A DNA stretch of 12,537 bases from Clostridia bacterium (GTDB taxonomy: Bacteria > Bacillota > Clostridia > Saccharofermentanales > UBA5734), in NCBI GenBank assembly GCA_018056585.1, contig JAGPFK010000011.1, positions 1-12,537 of the forward strand, given 5' to 3'. Numbering within the stretch: the stretch's first letter is position 1; the number at the start of each line of letters is the position of its first letter. The translations under genes were made by a program, and so were the position numbers. Shown here one piece after another: positions 6,601 through 12,118 of the stretch. A model generated the notes under the pieces. The model was not told where the DNA came from, did no database searches, and worked only from the letters and a program-made list of their open reading frames with translations.

Positions 6601-7141
6601 TACTGCCACATGTAGAGTAACGGTTGGTTCAAAGGTGACCGGCGTTTCTCTGAACAAGACCTCACTGACGCTTCAGCAAGGAACAAGTGAAACATTAACC
6701 GCGACGGTTTATCCTTCAGACGCTGGCAACAAATCTGTAACCTGGTCAAGCAGCGATACAGCTGTTGCCACAGTCAGCAACAGTGGGGCAGTAAGCGCCA
6801 TCAGCGGAGGTACCACCAGCATAACAGTCACAACAGTAGACGGTGGCTATACAGCACAATGCACCGTAATCGTGCCGCTTTATGCAACAGAAATTTCAGG
6901 GGGTGCAAGAAGTGTCACGCTGACCTTCAATAAATTCATCAGCTCAGGATCCATAACAACATCCGGAGTTAATAGTTCAGTGAGCGGAAAAACAATTACA
7001 TTTACAAAAAGTTCTGGTTTTAATGATGGCACTTACACAGTATCCGTCATCGCAACGGATGGATCAATAAAAAATGTGAATATTAGGTTATCATATTCTT
7101 GGCTGTGGGGATGGGATTGGAGTATCGAGAGTCAGCAATAA
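3659..7141 (+). CDS. Giant modular prepilin: LamG-like lectin, Big_4 x2, Big_2 x5
   Basis: The product has 1160 residues from the ATG at 3659, chosen because GAGGTG (3647-3652) lies 6 nt upstream; an ATG at 3641 has no such site. The leader MKNKKG is followed by LTLVEIIVAIALLGIVG, a pilin N-helix with Glu5. The pilin body covers to about 150, and a beta-rich connector about 155-252. Residues about 256-493 resemble a LamG/concanavalin A-like domain (LVLHLDAS, WGDISGNKNHA, IAEIIIYNKVLS). Two Big_4-like Ig repeats follow (about 499-574 and 575-649; TNG, PVTW and DTS motifs), then five Big_2 repeats (about 650-1073). A final beta-rich segment ends in WLWGWDW (1148-1154). There is no LPXTG signal, so the protein is held by its pilin helix. 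The layout suggests a carbohydrate- or protein-binding adhesin with an Ig stalk, comparable in idea to the lectin-carrying PilC of S. sanguinis. The size is exceptional for a pilin. Confidence 0.85.
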   Translation: MKNKKGLTLVEIIVAIALLGIVGVLLLPALTNQFVLLKNTRNMTSSLYAAQQQIEQVINDVKKSIQAGTNPEGQVKTSYTLFEGSAQRSVYGYPNKISIYSGNNKITLNAVIADQRMPDFDVATASNVKIQFYNGSSYLNNAYVKTPSLSIVSSFNLSDPKHVNLTNISRWYVSREGFNSPMIQSPLEIENGTVYPRFPDDYVLIPNTSSSNLNDVRAEYAGRHIAYTVTPASQSGKMGETVPSNPLFISGLPIIDNLVLHLDASMLSREDNSTDGSIVTTSGQKYVVKQWGDISGNKNHAKQSTTINMPELLDMKTGYIVANGITYETRAKYLQFSGGQGMTISDSSSLRINNLTIFVVAKSSSTTANKTIVSKTSSLLGWFLGWTGENQLGITLRTPLINSNSANGMTGAGLDNKWHILTATSGLTFQIDSTTPVTQTRTVGSVSNSSGLYIGFDGGSNYSTIDIAEIIIYNKVLSLEDQYKINTYLTNKYTPNSPEVYIYALKPINDSAVIGEPYILPSTIPAYMTNGTLMNVPVTWSINPIDTSTPGLKTSVATSVTDPSKTTTAKIDVAGIDCLNNIDVTVMQYDSYLLPTSAVATLTNGKTCNTPVTWNINNVDTSILGTQQRIGTSTVDPSKTMTLTITVAPKSVRGVSIDQGSQTIPVGGTCQLTVTTVPADAYNKTVTWESNNPAIASIDPSSGLVTAISSGYATITATTADGGFTDTCDITVTVPVSGISLDKTRIVIYQNRSFQLTATVIPDNATNKNVIWSTSNSSVVTVSSTGYVTSKNVNGNATITATTEDGGYTATCYIIVGIPVTGVSVSPANGTIKIGEQYSLTAKISPSNPNPTVKTVTWSSSDPSVASVSSIGVVTGIKAGTATITVKTDDGDFTDQCAMTVIKPVTGVTVSPSSLSLPCGSTETLTVQITPADATIQDVTWSSSNANYVTVTSSGVVKATTYTSYIGRYADITVKTVDGNYTATCRVTVGSKVTGVSLNKTSLTLQQGTSETLTATVYPSDAGNKSVTWSSSDTAVATVSNSGAVSAISGGTTSITVTTVDGGYTAQCTVIVPLYATEISGGARSVTLTFNKFISSGSITTSGVNSSVSGKTITFTKSSGFNDGTYTVSVIATDGSIKNVNIRLSYSWLWGWDWSIESQQ
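5153..5605 (+). repeat. Two tandem Big_4-like Ig domains encoded in the giant pilin
   Basis: Two units of about 75 codons each share the order ILP/LLP, then TNG, PVTW, I/VDTS, and S/TxVDPSKT. Examples are MTNGTLMNVPVTW in the first and LTNGKTCNTPVTW in the second. This pattern matches Big_4 (bacterial Ig-like group 4) domains. The second unit carries two Cys (578 and 608 of the protein) that the first lacks. The copies have diverged at DNA level, so this is a protein-domain duplication and not a recent DNA repeat. Confidence 0.7.
5606..6877 (+). repeat. Five tandem Big_2 Ig-like domains encoded in the giant pilin
   Basis: Five units of about 82-88 codons start near 5606, 5861, 6113, 6368 and 6632. 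Each follows the Big_2 pattern: V-x-G-V/I-S/T at the start, a central P-x-D/N-A turn, V-T/I-W-x-S with S-N/S-D/N, a V-T or V-K then G/T-x-A/T-T/D-I-T core, and T-x-D/E-D-G-x-[FY]-T-x-x-C near the end. A Cys in the last strand is kept in every copy (728, 812, 897, 985, 1068). Copies 1 and 4 have a second Cys (670, 919). Such tandems usually act as stalks that extend a binding domain. Here, however, they lie C-terminal to the lectin-like module. Confidence 0.85.
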
Positions 7142-7164
7142 TCGCAAATGCTCTCGCTTTTAGT

Positions 7165-7206
7165 AAAAAAGCCCTGTGGCTGATCATAGGCAACAGGGCT
7201 TTTTTT
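7165..7206. terminator. Bidirectional intrinsic terminator between convergent pilus operons
   Basis: A perfect stem GCCCTGT (7171-7177) with ACAGGGC (7193-7199) is flanked by six A on the left (7165-7170) and seven T on the right (7200-7206). On the plus strand this gives a hairpin followed by a U-tract, ending the minor pilin transcript 24 bases after its last stop codon. On the minus strand the A-tract becomes the U-tract, ending the pilB-pilO transcript. The TAA stop codon of pilO (7205-7207) overlaps the outer edge of the T-run. Confidence 0.9.
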
Positions 7207-8050
7207 ATGGTGTCTGTTCAGTTGATGATTCTGATGGGAACGTTGGTGAAACTGTGACAACCGGGACGGGCAAAGGTCTGAATGGGCTATATTCAACTGG
7301 TTTAAACGGTTCTCTGTACCAACGATTATACAGATCTTCTGTTGGGATCAATTTTGTTATTCCGTAGTAACAAACATTCACTTGGTATGAAAGGATCTGA
7401 TCCATTTCTTCGACAACTTCCGGTGCTCCTTGTGCCTCCGGTGTGATGTCAAGTGAGGTCACGATGAGGCTTCTGTTTAATTTTGTGATTGCGTTTAAAT
7501 AATCATTGAGTTGGCTATATGTACCCCTGGCACTAAAGCTGATCTGAAGCTGCTCGATTTGATCATTGACGCCGGTTAAATCCTGCGTTTCTTCCGGTAT
7601 CTGACTTCCTGGTTGCTCATTTCCTGTAAGCAGCCAATAGGCCTGTGATAAATTCTTCAGCTCATAAGATAATGTCATGGGCATGTATTCTTCCGGCACA
7701 GGGGAAGAGGCCTGGATTGGTTGAATCTGATACTGTGACGGATTGAGCCCTTCTTCAAGAAGCAGATCATGGGTGCGCACCAACAAAGCATCTGTCTGAA
7801 GCTCATTAAAATAACGATCTGACAACTCTCTGATTTGTGTCAGATTTTCATCCCGCTTTTTTTCATTTTGTCTGGCTTCAGCCATATTCAGTTCTATCAT
7901 TTGCACCTCGTCTTGTGCGGCATCGCGTTCTTCTATCAAACGATCATATTTTTCAAGACCTGGCGTGATGATCAGACGAAATTCAATCAGCAAAAGCGCG
8001 ACGATAAGCAGCATGATTAACAATAATTTTTCACGTTTAGAAAGCGTCAT
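7205..8050 (-). CDS. pilO: Type IV pilus inner-membrane alignment protein PilO
   Basis: The product has 281 residues. PilO is a bitopic membrane protein that pairs with PilN and links the PilM ring to the pilus assembly platform. A short basic cytoplasmic start precedes one transmembrane helix (about 8-28). A Glu/Lys-rich predicted coiled coil follows (about 31-75), then an alpha/beta domain (about 165-232) with the SFSARGTYSQLNDYLNAI segment typical of PilO/GspM-like folds. A proline-rich tail of about 35 residues (247-281) is unusual. Identity rests on layout and position after pilM and pilN more than on conserved residues, which are few in this family. The ATG lies 2 nt beyond the pilN stop, and its ribosome binding site (GGAAGGTGA) lies inside the pilN 3' end, so translation is probably coupled. 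It is the last gene before the terminator; no pilP or pilQ follows. Confidence 0.8.
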   Translation of the reverse strand: MTLSKREKLLLIMLLIVALLLIEFRLIITPGLEKYDRLIEERDAAQDEVQMIELNMAEARQNEKKRDENLTQIRELSDRYFNELQTDALLVRTHDLLLEEGLNPSQYQIQPIQASSPVPEEYMPMTLSYELKNLSQAYWLLTGNEQPGSQIPEETQDLTGVNDQIEQLQISFSARGTYSQLNDYLNAITKLNRSLIVTSLDITPEAQGAPEVVEEMDQILSYQVNVCYYGITKLIPTEDLYNRWYREPFKPVEYSPFRPLPVPVVTVSPTFPSESSTEQTP

Positions 8051-8052
8051 AA

Positions 8053-8607
8053 CTATTCACCTTCCCCCTGATCAATAATCACAAAACTGATACTAAATGA
8101 CGTCCCTGTTTCGGAAATAGTCATGCCGCTCATCACAACATCTGAAAATAGCGGGCTTTCATTAAATGCGTGGTACATATCCATCGGGCCAGTCGGTGTT
8201 CTGGATTGACAATTCAATGATACATGAATGCCGTTAAACTGAGCCGATTGGTACATAACTGTTTCCGGCGTTAATTGAGCAATGTTTTCCAATAACTCTG
8301 CATTTATGCAATTCATTTGATTTAGTTTCTGATCAACCGATTGGAGCAATACCAGATATTGATTGGTTAAATTAACTTCATTCTTTATTTTGTTTGAATT
8401 TTCCATAGCCTCTTTCGTGGCTGGATTATTGATGTAGTCTTGCATGGATTGAATGTCATCTTCAATCTGACGAAAATAGAACAAGCCGGTACCAATGATT
8501 ATCCCATTCAATAGAATAAACACAATCAACACAATAATTGGAAATATAATAAAAGAACGACTTTTTTTACCTCGTTTATAGACTGAAAAGAAATTCATGT
8601 CGTGCAT
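8053..8607 (-). CDS. pilN: Type IV pilus inner-membrane alignment protein PilN
   Basis: The product has 184 residues. In the family, the cytoplasmic N-terminal peptide of PilN binds a groove in PilM, and the periplasm/wall-side part dimerises with PilO. The sequence fits: an N-terminal MNFFSVYKR at the place of the usual MNLLP-type PilM-binding motif, a basic stretch, one long hydrophobic helix (about 19-45), a helical region with coiled-coil character (about 46-110), and a small alpha/beta C-terminal domain. The start at 8607 is supported by AGGGGGT eight nt upstream, which overlaps the pilM stop codon. Met4 (8598) is a possible alternative. The gene lies between pilM and pilO, 13 nt after the former and 2 nt before the latter. 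Sequence conservation of PilN is low, so context carries part of the call. Confidence 0.8.
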   Translation of the reverse strand: MHDMNFFSVYKRGKKSRSFIIFPIIVLIVFILLNGIIIGTGLFYFRQIEDDIQSMQDYINNPATKEAMENSNKIKNEVNLTNQYLVLLQSVDQKLNQMNCINAELLENIAQLTPETVMYQSAQFNGIHVSLNCQSRTPTGPMDMYHAFNESPLFSDVVMSGMTISETGTSFSISFVIIDQGEGE

Positions 8608-8620
8608 GTGTTGATACCCC

Positions 8621-9646
8621 CTAGTCCAATCGGATTAACGCGCCAATGACGTTGATGTAAGGTGCAATTGGCACGCCGGCCGGCAGAGTTACCTGACTGA
8701 GTTTTTGAAGTGTTTCCGTCCCAATATTAAGTGTTTCAGATAAAGTCTGATCTAATCCCTGAAAAAGAGCGGTCCGGCCACACAGGTAAACCGTGGTCAC
8801 ACGTTCACCCTGAAGACGCCCAGAAAGATACTGAAGAATGCGTTGAACGCCATCGTTAACAGTTGTAATCATTGGTCTGACCGCATCAGCTAAACCGGCA
8901 TCCTTTCGAATTGCATCGAGACCTAGATCTAACTGATCCAGCTGGATTTGCTGCCCGTTGGATTCTTTTTCATTTCTATGTGCTACATAACGTTCAATGT
9001 CAAGACCTCCAATCGGGATGATGCGGCTGTAAATGATTTCACCTCTATTGAAAATATAGGCAGAACTGGTAACAGCTCCTATATCCAGAACCAGAAAGCT
9101 TTCATTTTCTTTTGGCAGGCGATCGTTGATCTCACGCCCTGAGATTGCTTTAGTCATAGCATTGGGATGGATGTCAAGCGCGACGGGAGTGAGCTTACAG
9201 TTTTTAAGCAATTTATAATAATCATTGACATAGGCAACCTGCATAGCGGATGCTCTGACATTGACCATCTCAGGCTTTCCCTCAACCGGCTTTCTGGACA
9301 CAACATACTCAACGGCCAATTCTTTTAACTCATTCATTGAAGATGAGATTTCGAAGGTTACTACATCCCGCATCACTTCCGGTTTCCCTTTTGGAATAAC
9401 GATATCACGGGTGTAGATATGGTTTCCATTAATAGTGAGAGAGCAATATTTGTCTCGTATGTTATATTTCTGCAATAAATTTTTCAAGGCTAATTCCATT
9501 CCGCCGAATTCCCTGATGATGCCATCCTGGATCAGTCCGGATAGAAGCGGTTCAATGAACGCTTTTTTGACGTTAACCTGCTTTCCCCGGGCAGTCCCCT
9601 GCACCAGATGCATGGCTTTCGTCCCAATATCGATGGCAAGTGGCAT
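8621..9646 (-). CDS. pilM: Type IV pilus assembly protein PilM, actin-like ATPase
   Basis: The product has 341 residues, a normal length for the family. PilM is a cytoplasmic, FtsA-like actin-fold protein that forms the ring below the membrane and holds the N-terminal tail of PilN. Visible motifs are phosphate-1 AIDIGTKAMHLVQG (4-17), phosphate-2 VLDIGAVTSSAYIF (186-199) and the adenosine-type YLCGRTALFQGLD (287-299). The last matches the GG-type motif of PilM poorly at its first Gly (CGR). The start codon has a perfect AAGGAGG seven nt upstream (9654-9660), making this one of the best initiation signals in the operon. It follows pilC by 15 bases and is followed by pilN and pilO, the standard alignment-complex order. 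Confidence 0.92.
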   Translation of the reverse strand: MPLAIDIGTKAMHLVQGTARGKQVNVKKAFIEPLLSGLIQDGIIREFGGMELALKNLLQKYNIRDKYCSLTINGNHIYTRDIVIPKGKPEVMRDVVTFEISSSMNELKELAVEYVVSRKPVEGKPEMVNVRASAMQVAYVNDYYKLLKNCKLTPVALDIHPNAMTKAISGREINDRLPKENESFLVLDIGAVTSSAYIFNRGEIIYSRIIPIGGLDIERYVAHRNEKESNGQQIQLDQLDLGLDAIRKDAGLADAVRPMITTVNDGVQRILQYLSGRLQGERVTTVYLCGRTALFQGLDQTLSETLNIGTETLQKLSQVTLPAGVPIAPYINVIGALIRLD

Positions 9647-9653
9647 ATTATTT

Positions 9654-9660
9654 CCTCCTT
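9654..9660 (-). promoter_or_regulatory. Consensus ribosome binding site of pilM
   Basis: AAGGAGG read on the minus strand lies 7 nt before the pilM ATG (9644-9646). This fixes that start. It is a full anti-Shine-Dalgarno match within the pilC-pilM gap. Confidence 0.85.
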
Positions 9661-9661
9661 C

Positions 9662-10870
9662 TCAGGCAATGGCCCCATACATGGTAAACATCGGCAGGGC
9701 AATAGAAATAACGATAAAACCGATTACAATAGCCATGATGATAATCATGAGCGGCTCTAAGAGGCCGACCAGTCGCTGGATAGCTGCATCACTTTCTTCA
9801 TCAAAAAAAGCAGCTGTTTTGGTCAGAATATCATCAAGCAGGCCGGACTCCTCACCAACACTGATCATGTTATAAATCATGGGAGGAAATTCTTCTGTTC
9901 GCTTCAGAGCAACGGAGAGTGGCGTTCCCTTTCTGATGTCCTCTATAGCCATCAGGAGTTTATCATGAATCAGGCGGTTATTTACAACACGGGCTGTGAT
10001 ATCCATGCTTTGCAGCATCTGAATACCACTTGACAAAAGCGTTGAAAGAGTACGGGCAAAACGCGAGGCATAGATCATACGCAGTGATTTTTTAATAATT
10101 GGCAATTTCAGTTTATTTGAATCCCACCATAGGCGACCCTTATCACCACGAATATAGGCTCTCCATGTCGTTGTAACTAAAATAATGATACCTAAAATGA
10201 TATACCAGTAATTCTTTATAAAATCACTCAAGCCAATCAAAATACGCGTTGGTAAAGGTAACACCCCGCCACCGGCGAGGATAATACTTGTAAACTTAGG
10301 TAAAACAACTGTCAGCATAAGAATAACGACAGCAATAGTTAACAGCATCAGAACCATCGGGTAAATCATAGCACCCTTTAATCTGTTGCCAAGTTTGCTT
10401 TCCTTTTCATAATGATCGGCCATTCGCATCAGAACAGTATCCAATGTCCCAGAGCTCTCGCCAGCGATCAGCATATTGATGAACAATTCAGGGAAAGCTT
10501 CTCCCTGATGAGCAAACGCTTCTGACATGGCTTCACCTTTTTGGACCGATTCATAAACATTGCCGATATATTTTTTTAAATTTTTATCATCCGTTTGCTG
10601 GTAAAGGATATCCAGTGCTTTAACAGCCGTAATGCCTGCGTTGATCAGCGTTGAGAACTGGCGGCAGAATACAGCCAATGGCTTAACTTTAACCTTCTTT
10701 CCAGCGCCGATTTCCTTGCTGTATTTGATGTCTGCCATGTTCATGGCCTCTATCACAAAAAGGCCCTTTTCTTTTAGCTGAACGCCCAGCTGAGCCAGAT
10801 TGGCCGCTTCCAGAACGCCGGTTGTCTTCTTACCTTGTATATCGACAGCTGTGTAGTTATATTGCGGCAT
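9662..10870 (-). CDS. pilC: Type IV pilus inner-membrane platform protein PilC (GspF family)
   Basis: The product has 402 residues. PilC is the polytopic platform protein that transmits ATPase motion to the growing pilus and contacts both PilB and PilT. It has the duplicated GspF layout. Cytoplasmic domain 1 (about 60-165) contains FPELFINMLIAGESSGTLD. Domain 2 (about 265-370) contains the matching FPPMIYNMISVGEESGLLDD. Membrane helices lie at about 170-191, 217-235 and 374-393. The N-terminal YNYTAVDIQGKKTTGVLEA is typical of PilC. I start at ATG 10868-10870, because AGGAGAGGAG (10874-10883) stands just before it; the frame is open ten codons further to a TTG (10898-10900) without a good site. 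It follows pilT by 74 bases and precedes pilM by 15. Confidence 0.95.
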   Translation of the reverse strand: MPQYNYTAVDIQGKKTTGVLEAANLAQLGVQLKEKGLFVIEAMNMADIKYSKEIGAGKKVKVKPLAVFCRQFSTLINAGITAVKALDILYQQTDDKNLKKYIGNVYESVQKGEAMSEAFAHQGEAFPELFINMLIAGESSGTLDTVLMRMADHYEKESKLGNRLKGAMIYPMVLMLLTIAVVILMLTVVLPKFTSIILAGGGVLPLPTRILIGLSDFIKNYWYIILGIIILVTTTWRAYIRGDKGRLWWDSNKLKLPIIKKSLRMIYASRFARTLSTLLSSGIQMLQSMDITARVVNNRLIHDKLLMAIEDIRKGTPLSVALKRTEEFPPMIYNMISVGEESGLLDDILTKTAAFFDEESDAAIQRLVGLLEPLMIIIMAIVIGFIVISIALPMFTMYGAIA

Positions 10871-10873
10871 AAA

Positions 10874-10883
10874 CTCCTCTCCT
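10874..10883 (-). promoter_or_regulatory. Ribosome binding site deciding the pilC start
   Basis: AGGAGAGGAG on the minus strand gives an AGGAG core 8 nt before the ATG at 10868-10870. It supports that Met over the upstream in-frame TTG. Confidence 0.75.
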
Positions 10884-10944
10884 GTCTTTGATGCGGCCAA
10901 TCTCTACCGCCTGGCCTGCGACCATTTTTTAAATGGGGAATAAT

Positions 10945-12081
10945 TCAGAACAATGCAGAATCGCTGATTAAATACCGCTGCAGCATATCCTGGTCCTGGC
11001 AGAATGCATAGGCGGTTTCCGTGCTGATTTGAGCTTTCCGGACCAGTTTGGCCAGAGCATAATCCATGGACATCATGCCATGTTTAATCCCCGTCTGGAT
11101 GTAGCTTTGGATCTGATGAACCTTACCCTCACGGATCGTATTGCGAACGGCATCGGTACCCAATAGAATTTCCATAGCCGCAACCCGGTTTTTTTCATCT
11201 GCCGTAATCAGCAGCTGCTGGGCAATGATGCCTTGAATGACACTCGCGACCTGGACCCGCACCTGGGTTTGCTGGTAAGGGGGAAAGACATCGATGATCC
11301 GGTCAATGGTTTGGGCCGCACTGGTGGTGTGCAGGGTAGACATGACGAGATGGCCGGTTTCCGCTGCCGTAATGGCTGTGCTGATCGTCTCAAGATCACG
11401 CATTTCGCCCACCAGAATCACATCCGGGTCTTCACGCAACGCAGAGCGAAGGCCTGAGGCAAAAGTCTGGCTGTCATCTCCAATTTCTCTTTGATTGATC
11501 ATGCTCAGGTGGTGTTTATGCAAATACTCGATTGGCTCTTCCAATGTTAAAATATGGCAGTTTCTATTGTGATTGATGTAATCGACCATTGCCGCTAAGG
11601 TGGTGGACTTACCCGATCCCGTGGGTCCTGTCACCAGAATCAAACCGCGCGGTTTGAGGGCCAGCTCTTTTAGGATTTGAGGGAGATCCAAGCTGTCAAT
11701 CGTTGGAATCGTCGTCATGATGATTCGGATGGCGGCGGCCATGCTTTTGCGCTGTCTGTACATATTAACGCGGAAGCGGCTGATATTGGGAATGGCGTAG
11801 GAAAAATCCACTTCGCCCTTTTCATTTAAAACATCTTTTTGCTTTTGATTCAGAATACTCAAACAAATAAATTCTGTGTGTTCCGGTCTGAGCACATAGT
11901 CGCGCATTTTAATCAAGCGCCCGTTAACCCGCATCAAGGGAGGCAACCCTACCGTGATATGAACATCCGATGCTTTATTCTCAATCGCTTCTATGAGTAG
12001 CTCGTTGAGTGTAAAATCACCAACAAGAGGGAACTGCTCATCTTCCGACATCACGGGTCTTTCATTTAAATAATCATCCAA
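10945..12081 (-). CDS. pilT: Twitching motility retraction ATPase PilT
   Basis: The product has 378 residues. PilT is a hexameric cytoplasmic ATPase that powers pilus disassembly, giving twitching and surface pulling. The N-terminal PAS-like part contains ASDVHITVGLPPLMRVNG (37-54). The ATPase core has Walker A GPTGSGKST (152-160), the Asp box with EEPIEY (181-186), Walker B VILVGEMRD (221-229) and the His box MSTLHTTSAAQTIDR (247-261). AVRNTIREGK (311-320) corresponds to the AIRNLIREGK motif that marks PilT and is required for retraction in studied homologues. There is no tetracysteine zinc motif, which separates it from PilB. The start is a TTG (12079-12081): AAAGGAAG (12089-12096) lies 7 nt upstream and no in-frame ATG occurs before codon 11. 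It sits 37 bases after pilB. Confidence 0.95.
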   Translation of the reverse strand: MDDYLNERPVMSEDEQFPLVGDFTLNELLIEAIENKASDVHITVGLPPLMRVNGRLIKMRDYVLRPEHTEFICLSILNQKQKDVLNEKGEVDFSYAIPNISRFRVNMYRQRKSMAAAIRIIMTTIPTIDSLDLPQILKELALKPRGLILVTGPTGSGKSTTLAAMVDYINHNRNCHILTLEEPIEYLHKHHLSMINQREIGDDSQTFASGLRSALREDPDVILVGEMRDLETISTAITAAETGHLVMSTLHTTSAAQTIDRIIDVFPPYQQTQVRVQVASVIQGIIAQQLLITADEKNRVAAMEILLGTDAVRNTIREGKVHQIQSYIQTGIKHGMMSMDYALAKLVRKAQISTETAYAFCQDQDMLQRYLISDSALF

Positions 12082-12088
12082 GAGGCAT

Positions 12089-12096
12089 CTTCCTTT
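12089..12096 (-). promoter_or_regulatory. Ribosome binding site supporting a TTG start for pilT
   Basis: AAAGGAAG on the minus strand stands 7 nt before TTG (12079-12081). Two nearby ATG triplets, at 12086-12088 and 12075-12077, are in other frames. The second runs only three codons to a stop. Confidence 0.7.
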
Positions 12097-12118
12097 CTGA
12101 TGCGCTTTATCAACACAT

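Noticed and set aside
5606..6877. CRISPR-like or recent DNA tandem repeat
   Set aside because: Similarity is at protein level with a period of about 250 bases and divergent DNA; these are Ig-domain duplications.
7082..7141. Sortase (LPXTG-type) anchor in the giant Big_2 protein
   Set aside because: The C-terminus has no LPXTG, no hydrophobic helix and no basic tail; the pilin helix at the N-terminus is the membrane anchor.
7176..7367. 63-codon plus-strand ORF after the giant pilin
   Set aside because: It starts inside the terminator hairpin and is antisense to the end of pilO.
9435..9875. 146-codon plus-strand open frame across pilM and pilC
   Set aside because: It is the antisense shadow of two clear genes, has no ribosome binding site, and encodes no recognisable domain.
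10922..10936. Short inverted repeat CCATTT/AAATGG in the pilT-pilC gap
   Set aside because: Only a 6-bp A/T-rich stem with a 3-base loop and no proper U-tract; too weak to call a terminator or processing site.
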